A DNA stretch of 64,000 nt from a virus, in the IMG/VR virus record IMGVR_UViG_3300042556_001053, positions 50,444-114,443 of that record; one strand, 5' to 3'. The notes beneath the pieces were generated by a model that had not been told where the DNA came from, did not search any database, and saw nothing but the letters and a program-made list of their open reading frames with translations. Position numbers and translations under genes: made by a program. Below are positions 46,944-55,594 of this stretch, piece after piece. Each line of letters begins with the position of its first letter. The stretch's first letter is position 1.

Positions 46944-47516
46944 CCTTTTTATGTAGATGTCTGCATACATATTTTGCTGTAATGCAAAACCAATTACTTC
47001 CCAGTCTTTATTTTCATCAAGGAATTCACAAACCACTTCAATAACACCGTAATCAACACCATGATCCTGATCAACTATGTAATCATTAAATCCAATTATT
47101 CCACCTTCAGCAAGCAATTCAAGGGAATTTATAAGGTCAGCCTTGCAGTGCTCATAGTCATGGTTAGCATCTATGTATATGTAGTCAAATTTTTTATCAA
47201 GTGTTGGCATTATTATTTCGCTATACCCTTGGTGATAAGTAATAGTTTTAACATTCTTAAATCTATTTTTTACAAAATTAAAGTGCCCTGATCTATTAAA
47301 TCTATTACAGTCAGGCCAGTCATTGGACCTAAATACGTCTACAAGGTCAATAGAGGCTGGATTAACTTCTTTTATAAGTACTTCTGCATAGTCTCCAGCA
47401 AGTGTACCTATCTCAAGTATCCTTGATCCTTTTGGAATATGCTTTGCAAATTCTTCCTTGCTAGTAAAAAGTCTTGCATTATTAAGCTGTTCTTGTGATA
47501 TAGTTTTAATAGACAT
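46935..47516 (-). CDS. Class I SAM methyltransferase-like protein (leaderless)
   Basis: 193 residues. 'GSRILEIGTLAGDYAEVLIK' is motif I, FDYIYIDANHDYEHC motif II of the TylF/Methyltransf_24 group (metal-dependent O-methyltransferases). TATACT (47523-47528) ends 7 nt before the ATG. Divergent from a second methyltransferase. Confidence 0.78.
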   Translation of the reverse strand: MSIKTISQEQLNNARLFTSKEEFAKHIPKGSRILEIGTLAGDYAEVLIKEVNPASIDLVDVFRSNDWPDCNRFNRSGHFNFVKNRFKNVKTITYHQGYSEIIMPTLDKKFDYIYIDANHDYEHCKADLINSLELLAEGGIIGFNDYIVDQDHGVDYGVIEVVCEFLDENKDWEVIGFALQQNMYADIYIKRCP

Positions 47517-47556
47517 AAGCCTAGTATATCAGAGTCTCTGGTGTATAATGATATGT

Positions 47557-48132
47557 ATGGGGTATCCAAATTGGTTTAATATAAGTGCCGTGAAATATTT
47601 TGACTTAATCTTGCCACGCAGGTTTGCAGGTAAGCCCTTGATAGACTTTCTACAAATAGGTGCCTATACTGGAGATGCTAGCCAGTGGATGTTAGATAAG
47701 ATACTTACAGATCCAACTTCATGGCTTACTGATGTTGATACCTGGTCTGGCTCTGAAGAAGAAGCACACAAGAAATTTGACTGGAATGAACTTGAACAGT
47801 TTTATGATAGCAGAATGTCTGCTTATACAAATGTATGTAAAGTTAAAGGGTACTCTGAAGAGTTCCTTAATACCGCTGAGAAATCACACTATGATTTTAT
47901 ATACATAGATGGCGATCATACTGCACATGGAGTATATACAGATGCAATACTTGGCTGGGATAAGCTAAAAATTAATGGGATAATGGCATTTGATGACTAC
48001 CTATGGCAACATGATACATACCAGGAACACCTTAGACCTAAGCCAGGAATAGATAGGTTTTTACAAGAGCATAGTGGTAAATATCAGATACTGATTATGG
48101 ATGAGCAAGTTTGGATATTAAAGCATGAGTAA
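47557..48132 (+). CDS. Class I SAM methyltransferase-like protein
   Basis: 191 residues from ATG 47557 (MGYPNWFNISAVKYFDLIL). 'PLIDFLQIGAYTGDASQWML' and YDFIYIDGDHTAHGVYTD match motif I and II of the same family as the divergent gene. -10 TATAAT 8 nt upstream. Overlaps the GT25 gene by 8 nt. Confidence 0.75.
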   Translation: MGYPNWFNISAVKYFDLILPRRFAGKPLIDFLQIGAYTGDASQWMLDKILTDPTSWLTDVDTWSGSEEEAHKKFDWNELEQFYDSRMSAYTNVCKVKGYSEEFLNTAEKSHYDFIYIDGDHTAHGVYTDAILGWDKLKINGIMAFDDYLWQHDTYQEHLRPKPGIDRFLQEHSGKYQILIMDEQVWILKHE

Positions 48133-49600
48133 GCTTAAAGGGTTTGGACCAGCATACGTTATAAATCTTAAAGACCATACTCATAGATTAAAGAACGTAA
48201 AGGAACAGTTCAAAAAATATGGAGTTGCTGACTATACAATTGTTGAGGCTGTAGACGGTAGAAATAGCGATCTGTCTGATCAAATATCTGGAAAGTATCC
48301 AAAACTAAAACCATCAGAAATTGGATGCATGATGTCTCATATAAAGACTATAAAGCATTGGCTTGACACTTCTAATAGTGAGTATGCAATTATTATGGAA
48401 GATGACTTTAGTTTTGATACCGTTGAATATTGGTCATGGGACTGGGAATATGTAATGAACAACTTACCCAAAAGGTGGGATATTATTCAACTAATAATGA
48501 TCAAGCATGAACCAGTAACATTTAGCATGCATAAAAAAGAAAAATATAACGTAAATCAAAGAATGTCATATTCTTGGTCAACTGCATGTTACATAATTAA
48601 TAGAAAGTATGCAGAAGCAGTAGTCAATAGACACATTGAAGATGATAAATATGTTCTTAAAAACTACGGACTTAAAAATCAAGCAGCAGATGTTATATTA
48701 TATAATCTTGGTGAGGCATACTCAATGCCACTGTTTACACATATTGTAGATGCAGAACATTCAATTAACAAAAGCCATGAGGATTTTCATTCAAAATCTA
48801 GCAAAAATATAAATAAATGGTGGGAAAAAAATGGAAAGCTTTATCCTAAAGAAGAGTTTTTTGATATAAACAATGGACTTAATAAGAAGATTGGCAAGCC
48901 TAGTATTTGTTTTAAAATATTTCATAACGAAGAAGACACGCCTCTCATGGAAAAAAGAAATATTCTGACTAAGCGTGCTATCACACAATTAGATAAAGAC
49001 TTTGACAATTTTGATACACCAACAATAATGATGAGAAACATAGAAGACATACAGGAATTTTATAAAAAATCAGATATTAAGGTTGACCCAAAAGGTTGGC
49101 TTGGTGAAGGATGGAAGCCTGGAGAACTTGGAATTTGGGCTAGCAACTATACTGCATGGGCAAACTTTGCTAACTCTAACTATGATCATATAATATTAAT
49201 GGAAGATGATATACAGCTTTCAAAAGATTTTAGTGAAAGACTATACGAATACATAGATGAGCTGCCAGAGGACTGGGATGTATTCACCGTCTATGTTCCA
49301 CCTACTGGCAATATTAGATATAAAAAAGATGGAAAACATTTAGACATTGGAAAGAAGAATGTTTGTAAGGTTTATCAGTCTTGGTCATGCTTATGCTATG
49401 TTGTAAGCAAGTCTGGTGCAAAGAAGCTGCTTGAAATGGTAAAGACTCCAGTATCAAGACCAATTGATCACTATCTATTTTATAATGAAGAACTAAATGT
49501 GTATGCTATTAAATACAACAGAGCAAACATTTGTAACATATATTCAACAACATCAACTGTTCAGCATACAAAAAAGCAAGACATGACTGGCTATCTTTAA
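48125..49600 (+). CDS. Tandem GT25-family glycosyltransferase
   Basis: 491 residues with two GT25-like halves. Half 1 (about 8-235): AYVINLKDHTHRLKNVKEQF, KPSEIGCMMSHIKTIKHW, YAIIMEDDFSF, WSTACYIINRKYAEAVV. Half 2 (about 262-485): KIFHNEEDTPLMEKRNILTK, GELGIWASNYTAWANF, IILMEDDIQL, WSCLCYVVSKSGAKKLL, ending HTKKQDMTGYL. Each has an EDD metal motif, so both may be active. Confidence 0.8.
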   Translation: MSKLKGFGPAYVINLKDHTHRLKNVKEQFKKYGVADYTIVEAVDGRNSDLSDQISGKYPKLKPSEIGCMMSHIKTIKHWLDTSNSEYAIIMEDDFSFDTVEYWSWDWEYVMNNLPKRWDIIQLIMIKHEPVTFSMHKKEKYNVNQRMSYSWSTACYIINRKYAEAVVNRHIEDDKYVLKNYGLKNQAADVILYNLGEAYSMPLFTHIVDAEHSINKSHEDFHSKSSKNINKWWEKNGKLYPKEEFFDINNGLNKKIGKPSICFKIFHNEEDTPLMEKRNILTKRAITQLDKDFDNFDTPTIMMRNIEDIQEFYKKSDIKVDPKGWLGEGWKPGELGIWASNYTAWANFANSNYDHIILMEDDIQLSKDFSERLYEYIDELPEDWDVFTVYVPPTGNIRYKKDGKHLDIGKKNVCKVYQSWSCLCYVVSKSGAKKLLEMVKTPVSRPIDHYLFYNEELNVYAIKYNRANICNIYSTTSTVQHTKKQDMTGYL

Positions 49601-50295
49601 ACAAACTTATTGTAAAAATATTCTATTGCAGAGCCTTTAGGAAGTTCATTTTTGTCAATGCCTTCTCTATTTAAAAATTGATTCCAGATCTGCAGTGTAT
49701 GAGAGTATTTACATTTATCTAAAACCTCATCTAGGTGCTCGCTCATCCAAATCTTTTTCCATTGCCAGAAATGAATTGGATAGAAAACCTTTGGTTGCTG
49801 TGCATATCTTAAAAGACCAAGCTTTTTAGCACACTTTGTTACAAGTAGTGGTCCTATCTCTGACCAAACTATCTTTGTCTTATCGTACTTAACTGAGTTA
49901 TCTATTAGCATGGTAACAAGTTCAGAGTCTTGTGGCATTCTTAATATACCGTTTGCAAGTCGCCCCTCTTCTTCATACCCAAACAGGTAATCTCCAAAAT
50001 CCCATTTGTGTCTAAGGCATATAGAGTCTGTATCAGTCCATGTAAGACCTGTTTTTTGTATCATTGTATATCTAAACATATCTGCAAATGGTCCATATGA
50101 ATTCTGTATTGTAAAAATCTCAGACTCAGGAATTATTTTATTAGCATCTTCCTTTACTACTCCTTGTGGGACCTTCATGTTCATGTCATAAACAAACAGG
50201 GTAAAGGAATGACCATAATATATAAAAGATGCAAGGGCTGTTTGCTCAACTTTGCTTAATGGATTACCTATCCATAATGATCCAAAATCAGCCAT
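49597..50295 (-). CDS. GT32-like glycosyltransferase
   Basis: 232 residues. 'LWIGNPLSKVEQTALASFIYYGHSF', GPFADMFRYTMIQKTGLTWTDTDSICLRHKW: the A-D-x-F-R-Y helix and TDTD metal site are hallmarks of GT32/capsule-type transferases. Convergent with the GT25 gene (4-nt overlap). Confidence 0.72.
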   Translation of the reverse strand: MADFGSLWIGNPLSKVEQTALASFIYYGHSFTLFVYDMNMKVPQGVVKEDANKIIPESEIFTIQNSYGPFADMFRYTMIQKTGLTWTDTDSICLRHKWDFGDYLFGYEEEGRLANGILRMPQDSELVTMLIDNSVKYDKTKIVWSEIGPLLVTKCAKKLGLLRYAQQPKVFYPIHFWQWKKIWMSEHLDEVLDKCKYSHTLQIWNQFLNREGIDKNELPKGSAIEYFYNKFV

Positions 50296-50313
50296 GACTA
50301 TATCCTATCATAC

Positions 50314-50345
50314 AAAAAGAAAAGCCAGCCCATTTCTAGGCTGGC
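50314..50345 (-). terminator. Rho-independent terminator
   Basis: On the minus strand GCCAGCC-TAGAAATG-GGCTGGC, then TTTTCTTTTT. Follows the 50361-50648 gene on the same strand; stem 7 bp. Confidence 0.78.
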
Positions 50346-50360
50346 CCTCTTTATTTGATA

Positions 50361-50648
50361 CTACTTAACCTGATTAGGCTTTCCACCACCAGAAGACTTC
50401 TTAGCAGCCTTCTTTACAGGTGCTTTAGCAGCCTTCAGAGCCTTCTCTACGTCCTTAGCATCTGGTAGTACACCAAACGCCTTGTCGTTAGGGTTAATTG
50501 CTCTAATTGCTACGGGTGCAATCGCTGCAACAAGTGCAGTCCATAGATCCTTTGGATCTGTCACGCCTGCCATATATAGGGCAAGTCCTGATGCAAGAAC
50601 TGATCTTCCGTATGAAGATAGTAGTGCTTTTAGTTGTTCTGTATTCAT
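50361..50648 (-). CDS. Holin-like membrane protein with KKSSGGGK tail
   Basis: 95 residues from ATG 50648 (MNTEQLKALLSSYGRSVLAS) with AGGAGG upstream. Two hydrophobic segments (SVLASGLALYMAGV, LWTALVAAIAPVAIRAI) and a Lys/Ala tail ending KKAAKKSSGGGKPNQVK. The same KKSSGGGK tail ends the endolysin at 58278-58919. Holin or capsid-associated protein is inference. Confidence 0.6.
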   Translation of the reverse strand: MNTEQLKALLSSYGRSVLASGLALYMAGVTDPKDLWTALVAAIAPVAIRAINPNDKAFGVLPDAKDVEKALKAAKAPVKKAAKKSSGGGKPNQVK

Positions 50649-50697
50649 ATTTTTCCTCCTAGGATATATGATCATATTCTGATCATAATGAAGCTAC

Positions 50698-51549
50698 CTA
50701 TGTTTTAGATAACCCCAATTCTCTGTATTCTTTTATAAAAGATATAAGATTTTCTCTTTCTTGTGGTTGATGTCCATTCATTAATATTTCAGTAATACCC
50801 TCTGATTCTAATTTTTTTATAAAAATATCAAACTCTTCGTGGGTAAAGTATTCAATGTCAGTGACTTGACCATTCTTTTCACCATCTTTCCAAATTGGTC
50901 TTTTACCGTAATCTTCAGACAAGTCTAACTCTTCATGTGTCTTTCTTATTATTGGCGTTATGGCCAACATTATATTTCTTCCTTTAATATCAAAACTACT
51001 GCCATTGTCTTGTTGTTCGTTTTCAGTAATTAATGTCCAGTACCCATTTTTATAATCTCTATATGGAAGAATTATTTTGTTGTTGTATTCTGATGTTGCA
51101 TTAAATACATATTCATTAGTTGTAGAAACATAAAAGTCTAAAGGCTTTTTCCTTTTGTTTCCAGGCATAGTATTTAACATTTTAACATAATCTATCATGT
51201 AGTTTGATCTATCAATACGACTTGAATCATCTCTTACATCACCTAATATACCACCAAATTCTTCTTCATGTTTTTTTATATATCCAGATATTAAATTTAT
51301 CTGTAATCTATTGGGCGCTATTTGATTAATTGATTTATTAATCATGCACAGATATTGTGGAGATATAGCGTATGGTCTAATTGCAACCAAGTATTTTATC
51401 TTTTCATTTTTTCTAATATCTCTTGCAATATGTGTAAACACATCACCAATTACTGCATCGTATACAAACATGACTCCATCAAAATGGCTTTGTTCTAATC
51501 TGGTTATTTCACCAGGGTTAAAATTACCACCAAAATAATAGAAGTTCAT
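50698..51549 (-). CDS. Luciferase-like monooxygenase fold protein
   Basis: 283 residues. 'IKYLVAIRPYAISPQYLCMINKSINQIAPNRLQINLISGYIKKHE' follows the strand-helix pattern of FMN/F420 luciferase-like monooxygenases (vaiRp...p...a....ld..s.gRl.lnl..G). Ends with 'ITEILMNGHQPQERENLISFI'. Flavin-binding residues are not certain. An odd gene for a phage. Confidence 0.5.
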   Translation of the reverse strand: MNFYYFGGNFNPGEITRLEQSHFDGVMFVYDAVIGDVFTHIARDIRKNEKIKYLVAIRPYAISPQYLCMINKSINQIAPNRLQINLISGYIKKHEEEFGGILGDVRDDSSRIDRSNYMIDYVKMLNTMPGNKRKKPLDFYVSTTNEYVFNATSEYNNKIILPYRDYKNGYWTLITENEQQDNGSSFDIKGRNIMLAITPIIRKTHEELDLSEDYGKRPIWKDGEKNGQVTDIEYFTHEEFDIFIKKLESEGITEILMNGHQPQERENLISFIKEYRELGLSKT

Positions 51550-51556
51550 GTATCTA

Positions 51557-51715
51557 TTATCTCATATATCCTGAAAGTATGTAGTAGCCAAGCCATAAAC
51601 CAATGATGCCAGCGACACCAGCAAAAACTGGTGGTGCTGGAACTGGTAGCTTAAATGCAGCAAATACTACACCGCAACCAAAACCTGTAAGTATTGACAG
51701 GAATATGTCTTTCAT
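51557..51715 (-). CDS. XapX-like membrane protein, 52 aa
   Basis: MKDIFLSILTGFGCGVVFAAFKLPVPAPPVFAGVAGIIGLWLGYY: a Gly-rich double transmembrane hairpin with P-x-P-A-P-P, which is the signature of the XapX family. ATGA overlap upstream. Function unknown. Confidence 0.68.
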   Translation of the reverse strand: MKDIFLSILTGFGCGVVFAAFKLPVPAPPVFAGVAGIIGLWLGYYILSGYMR

Positions 51716-52122
51716 TTTTCCTCCTCAGATGGTAAAAGTTTTTTTAGCTCTTTATACTCTTGTGATATTTTTTTCATTGAGTGATAGTGTGGATAAGCAT
51801 CTCCTACTAACCCATACTCATCAAAGTATGCGATCTCTGGCTCAATTTCATTAACAAACTTTTTAAGACCAGACTGAACATCTTCAATATATTCGTATGC
51901 CCAATCACGAGAGTCAGATAAAAACTTGATAAAGTTTTCTTTGTGCACGTCGTTGTCAGACTCTTGTTGCTTAGTGCTATTAAAAACATCTTGCACCTTT
52001 ACTAAAGACATAGCTAGGGTTAACATTCTTTGTCTAAGCAGAATAACCTTTAATGTCAATAAAATTGATGCCGTACTAACAGCAACAAGCAATAGTCCAA
52101 TTATCATTGTAGTTAAATCCAT
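51712..52122 (-). CDS. Membrane-anchored coiled-coil protein
   Basis: 136 residues. Residues 5-28 form one transmembrane helix (MIIGLLLVAVSTASILLTL), the rest is helical, acidic/basic mixed. Spanin- or Rz-like topology cannot be excluded. Confidence 0.55.
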   Translation of the reverse strand: MDLTTMIIGLLLVAVSTASILLTLKVILLRQRMLTLAMSLVKVQDVFNSTKQQESDNDVHKENFIKFLSDSRDWAYEYIEDVQSGLKKFVNEIEPEIAYFDEYGLVGDAYPHYHSMKKISQEYKELKKLLPSEEEK

Positions 52123-52353
52123 TTATTTTACCGCTTCCCTAGATACTAACACAATTGCACCCTCCATCTCAAGAGCATTCTTAAGCTGAACAACATACTG
52201 TAATGCTTTTATTTTTTCATCATGATTCATAGAAATAAAGTCATACTCATTAAGTTTGATTGTAAGGAAATGATCATTGTCTATTAGTTTTACTGAAAAA
52301 CCTTTAGGAGCAGTAATAGAGTGAAATGCTCTACGCATTGAATCAGTGTACAT
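52123..52353 (-). CDS. Hypothetical protein, 76 aa
   Basis: MYTDSMRRAFHSITAPKGFS...; strands (FSVKLIDNDHFLTIKLNE) then a helix, ending AIVLVSREAVK. Abuts the stop of the next gene. Unknown. Confidence 0.55.
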   Translation of the reverse strand: MYTDSMRRAFHSITAPKGFSVKLIDNDHFLTIKLNEYDFISMNHDEKIKALQYVVQLKNALEMEGAIVLVSREAVK

Positions 52354-52358
52354 TTACT

Positions 52359-52670
52359 TTAATCCTTTTTCTTATCAACAAAATTAAATACTTCTTCAAG
52401 TGTTTCCCAGCCCATGTCTTCATCAACTTCTAACGCTGCAAGAAATATATCCCATGTTTCATAAACATACTGTGTTGCAAGTTCATTTGGCTCAACAAGA
52501 TCGTTGTCAACTAGGAATGCAATTGGAAGTCCAATATCGTTATATTCAATAAAATCCTTAAAGTATTTATCTGACTTATAGTCCATCCATAGTTCACCTA
52601 GTATTGAGCATATTGACTCAAAACTAGTTACTTCTTTTCTATTGTTAGACTTGTCCACATTTGACCCCAT
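52359..52670 (-). CDS. Hypothetical acidic protein, 103 aa
   Basis: MGSNVDKSNNRKEVTSFESI...; 43-nt overlap with the WhiB gene, so the exact start is uncertain. Acidic helical, ends ETLEEVFNFVDKKKD. Confidence 0.52.
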   Translation of the reverse strand: MGSNVDKSNNRKEVTSFESICSILGELWMDYKSDKYFKDFIEYNDIGLPIAFLVDNDLVEPNELATQYVYETWDIFLAALEVDEDMGWETLEEVFNFVDKKKD

Positions 52671-52915
52671 TTTTCTTTAGTTCTATGTCTACTAAACTCT
52701 CTGGATATTTCACCGTTCTCTAAGTATATACCGCCCCAAACACCCCACTCTTTGCCTGACACACCGTTAGCAAAGCATACCCTTTGAACTGGGCATGACT
52801 GACATAAGGAATCTATTTTTGGTCTTAAAGATTCATCTTCTTCGTATTTATCAAAAAATAAATTAGTATCTGAATCAAAACAACGTCCTTCATCTTTCCA
52901 TAAGTGTTGTTTCAT
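52628..52915 (-). CDS. WhiB-family transcriptional regulator
   Basis: 95 residues. Four Cys of the Fe-S cluster at C12, C38, C41 and C47 (CQSCPVQRVC) followed by the GVWGG turn (58-62) and a basic DNA-binding tail. WhiB proteins occur only in Actinobacteria and their phages. Phage WhiB proteins can interfere with host WhiB networks. Confidence 0.88.
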   Translation of the reverse strand: MKQHLWKDEGRCFDSDTNLFFDKYEEDESLRPKIDSLCQSCPVQRVCFANGVSGKEWGVWGGIYLENGEISREFSRHRTKEKWGQMWTSLTIEKK

Positions 52916-52917
52916 AT

Positions 52918-53127
52918 TTATACCTTATATCTATTTGGAATATCCCACCCATTGCGATCAGGTACAAAGTTTTTAGCTAAAAACCATTTTCCATTACGAT
53001 AGATTCCATTGATAGCTGTCTTTGCCATATCAGATTGCTTTGTTTCTACAACTGTCCAGCCATCCCAATGTAGATTGTAGTTCTTTGCAACAATCTTTTC
53101 CATTGTGTTTAAATTATTTATAATCAT
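52918..53127 (-). CDS. Hypothetical protein, 69 aa
   Basis: MIINNLNTMEKIVAKNYNLH..., start chosen at ATG 53127 after AAAGGGGTAAAA; the longer frame to 53301 overlaps another gene. WDGWTVVETKQSD...GIYRNGKWFL reads as a small beta protein, found in other actinophages by pattern. Confidence 0.55.
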   Translation of the reverse strand: MIINNLNTMEKIVAKNYNLHWDGWTVVETKQSDMAKTAINGIYRNGKWFLAKNFVPDRNGWDIPNRYKV

Positions 53128-53137
53128 TTTTACCCCT

Positions 53138-53488
53138 TTAGTATCGGAAAATTCCAACTTCAATGTTATTTTGTTCTGCAGTCGTAACAAGTTTAGATAC
53201 AGGCTGCTTAGGTTTACTAAGAAAAGCAAGATAGTTGACACTCTTGATATTTTCTTCAATGTACCATGTAGGCACCTGTATAAACTTAATCTTTCGTCCA
53301 CGAGACTTCATACCTCTTTCTGAAAGATTACAAAACTCAGAAACAAAAGAGTTAACTGCAGCAGGTCCTGCTGAGTAAACTAAAAATTCTTTGTCCCCAT
53401 CTTGCATTCCAGAAAGAGCGACACCCATAGCACGAAGAAAGACTTGATAATCATCAAAGTCAGTTGTTCCATGCACCGCTACTATCAT
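53138..53488 (-). CDS. SLOG/DUF2493-like Rossmann protein
   Basis: 116 residues from ATG 53488 (MIVAVHGTTDFDDYQVFLRA), GGAA about 8 nt upstream; ATG 53500 is an alternative. 'iiavhGt.df.dy' and LVYSAGPAAVNSFVSEF resemble nucleotide-binding SLOG domains. Function unknown. Confidence 0.5.
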   Translation of the reverse strand: MIVAVHGTTDFDDYQVFLRAMGVALSGMQDGDKEFLVYSAGPAAVNSFVSEFCNLSERGMKSRGRKIKFIQVPTWYIEENIKSVNYLAFLSKPKQPVSKLVTTAEQNNIEVGIFRY

Positions 53489-53879
53489 CAGAATTTCCAT
53501 TCTTTAAACTATCCAAAATGAATAGCATCTTATCAATATCCCGATTTGACATATTGTTTGTATCAATTGGCCTTACAGTTTCTGGATTAACCAATCCTTC
53601 AACAGTATCAGCTGTATAAAACATATTGTCATGAACCCAATATGCATGATCTTCTATTATCAAAACCCTAACCGTATTGTTTTTCAAATGCTTTCTTGCT
53701 TGAGAAAGCGGTTTTGGCTTTTCAAAAAGATCATTAGGGATAAAGTTCTTTACTATTTTGTGTATATCACTTTGTGTATATACTACCTTAGAAAAGTACT
53801 TATCCTTCTTTTTTACTGCTACTATAATTATAGAGCATACCACTATCAATGTCAAGCTGATAGCTAATAACTCAATCAT
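53460..53879 (-). CDS. Membrane-anchored hypothetical protein, 139 aa
   Basis: MIELLAISLTLIVVCSIIIV gives an N-terminal transmembrane anchor, then a soluble domain (HAYWVHDNMFYTADTVEGL). TAATG coupled to the peptide upstream. Confidence 0.55.
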   Translation of the reverse strand: MIELLAISLTLIVVCSIIIVAVKKKDKYFSKVVYTQSDIHKIVKNFIPNDLFEKPKPLSQARKHLKNNTVRVLIIEDHAYWVHDNMFYTADTVEGLVNPETVRPIDTNNMSNRDIDKMLFILDSLKNGNSDDSSGAWNN

Positions 53880-54013
53880 TAGTTTTCCTTTTTAGGATGC
53901 TTAACAGTATAATTATCAATAATAGATTTAATTGTACCGTTTTTATTTAAACGAACAATCTTTCCGTTTTTAATCTGTGTTGGATTAAATGATCCAGATT
54001 TCTTCTTTGGCAT
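53879..54013 (-). CDS. Basic peptide, 44 aa
   Basis: MPKKKSGSFNPTQIKNGKIV..., Lys-rich. TAATG overlap with both neighbours supports it. Confidence 0.5.
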   Translation of the reverse strand: MPKKKSGSFNPTQIKNGKIVRLNKNGTIKSIIDNYTVKHPKKEN

Positions 54014-54993
54014 TAGATATTACCATTTTCTGTTGGCTTAAATATGTGTGTCAGTGATTGAGACGTTGTGTAGTCTTTACCAAAGTCAGCAAACAATGCT
54101 TTATCTCTTTCACGATTAGCAATTCCTCTTGACCATGAGTAACCTGCGTCTCCACCCCATGCAAGCCACATGATGTATCCATTAGATGGGTTTGCTGAGT
54201 TGCCCCAGTCCTTACCCTTCTTATCTACTTCATGGCGTGAGAAGTATGAGTACATTCTCTTAACAGTGCTAAGAGATATTGTTTCTCCTCTTGCTAACTG
54301 CCCTGCACGAGTCCAACCAACTGCAGTTCCTGCACCAGTTGCTTTGCCATCTTCTTTAAACTTAAGTGCTCTACGAGCTGCAGATCTTGCACCAGCAGGT
54401 GGTGAGTAACCTTCTGCTTTTGATACTGTATCTGTATCGTATTCAACTGTGTCATCATCTTCAAACAAGTCATCTGCTTTTGCTACTGGAACACAGTTAG
54501 GAACCATCCTACCGCCTTCTCCAGGCTTCATTCCACGTTGTACATATCCATCCCAACATGGTGCTTTCTTGTTCATTTCATCTTGACAAACTGGACATTC
54601 TGGGCAATCAACATTTAGCTCTTTGCATGTTTCGCATCCACAACCTTGATATGCTTTACCAATTGATGCCTCTGCTGGGCAACAATGAGATTTGCCAATT
54701 GATGAGTCGTACATAGCCATCTCTACCTCTGAATCCATTGTATGATTTTCCATATCTGCTATAGTTGCATCCTGATACATCATGCCAATACTGTATGCGG
54801 TTGGCTTCCACTTACCATCTTCTTCTTCATAAATTCTAACAGCCATTGCTGGATTTTCTGGTGGCATAGACTGAATTGCATACTCTGTTCCAGGAACTCC
54901 GTATACCCCACCCTCAACCATAATATGTTCTACAACACCATGGACAAGACCCTCAGATGTTGTGCCCATAACAAAGTCGCCTTCTTTTATCAT
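54013..54993 (-). CDS. Actinophage structural/maturation-module protein (leaderless)
   Basis: 326 residues. N-terminal domain 'GDFVMGTTSEGLVHGVVEHIMVEG...IQSMPPENPAMAVRIYEE' resembles the small domain often fused to actinophage prohead proteases. Residues about 105-160 are Cys-rich (CCPAE...CGCETC...CPECPVC). C-terminal 'SPPAGARSAARRALKFKEDG...LAWGGDAGYSWSR' is another actinophage head-region domain. TATAAT lies 7 nt upstream of the ATG. Confidence 0.58.
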   Translation of the reverse strand: MIKEGDFVMGTTSEGLVHGVVEHIMVEGGVYGVPGTEYAIQSMPPENPAMAVRIYEEEDGKWKPTAYSIGMMYQDATIADMENHTMDSEVEMAMYDSSIGKSHCCPAEASIGKAYQGCGCETCKELNVDCPECPVCQDEMNKKAPCWDGYVQRGMKPGEGGRMVPNCVPVAKADDLFEDDDTVEYDTDTVSKAEGYSPPAGARSAARRALKFKEDGKATGAGTAVGWTRAGQLARGETISLSTVKRMYSYFSRHEVDKKGKDWGNSANPSNGYIMWLAWGGDAGYSWSRGIANRERDKALFADFGKDYTTSQSLTHIFKPTENGNI

Positions 54994-55005
54994 ATAAAGA
55001 TTATA

Positions 55006-55350
55006 TCAGAATTCTTTGGGCTTTACGACTCTTTTTAGCTCTTGAAGAGACCACTTCTCTTGTTTGGAAAGCTTTGCGACCTCTTCTTGGTTATAAGATT
55101 TTTTAGTTAATGATATTAGAGGGTCATCTTGAAGAAAGTCTATGTCAACATATCCTTTTTCCCAAAGCACCATAAGCTCAGCATTAACAAAGTTAAGGTG
55201 GTCATGATACAACTCTGGCATTATTTCTTTGACCTTTGGAGTAAAAGAGTATAACATTTCACCAGTATCAGGGTCTACACCAGCGACCTCTATGCCACCC
55301 TCAAGAATAAGGTTATCTATTATTTTACTAATAGAGTCATCATCAAACAT
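55006..55350 (-). CDS. Hypothetical protein, 114 aa
   Basis: MFDDDSISKIIDNLILEGGI...; acidic N-terminus, EIMPELYHDHLNFVNAELMVLWEKGYVDIDFLQDDP. Resembles a small phage protein family found near structural genes. Overlaps the thioredoxin gene by 8 nt. Confidence 0.55.
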   Translation of the reverse strand: MFDDDSISKIIDNLILEGGIEVAGVDPDTGEMLYSFTPKVKEIMPELYHDHLNFVNAELMVLWEKGYVDIDFLQDDPLISLTKKSYNQEEVAKLSKQEKWSLQELKRVVKPKEF

Positions 55351-55594
55351 CTACAAAGTCCAGGAACTCTTGACGAGTCTTTGCACCATTCATACGTTTT
55401 ACTTCTCTTCCATCTTCTAGAAGTATGTATGTTGGTACAGACTTGATACCAAACTTTTTAAGTAGCTCTATTTCCGTATCTGCATCAACAAAAATAAAAT
55501 CAATTACTCCATCTTTTTTTAGCTCTTCTGCTATTGGTCTGGTACGCTGACAAGGATTACACCACTCAGCAGTAAAGTATAATACGTGACTCAC
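55343..55594 (-). CDS. Thioredoxin
   Basis: 83 residues. 'YFTAEWCNPCQRTRPIAEEL' gives the W-C-x-x-C redox pair (C12, C15), then DADTEIELLKKFGIKSVPTYIL with the cis-Pro. Slightly short but complete. Could reduce host proteins, or the AhpC/phage peroxiredoxin, by inference. Confidence 0.88.
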   Translation of the reverse strand: MSHVLYFTAEWCNPCQRTRPIAEELKKDGVIDFIFVDADTEIELLKKFGIKSVPTYILLEDGREVKRMNGAKTRQEFLDFVDV

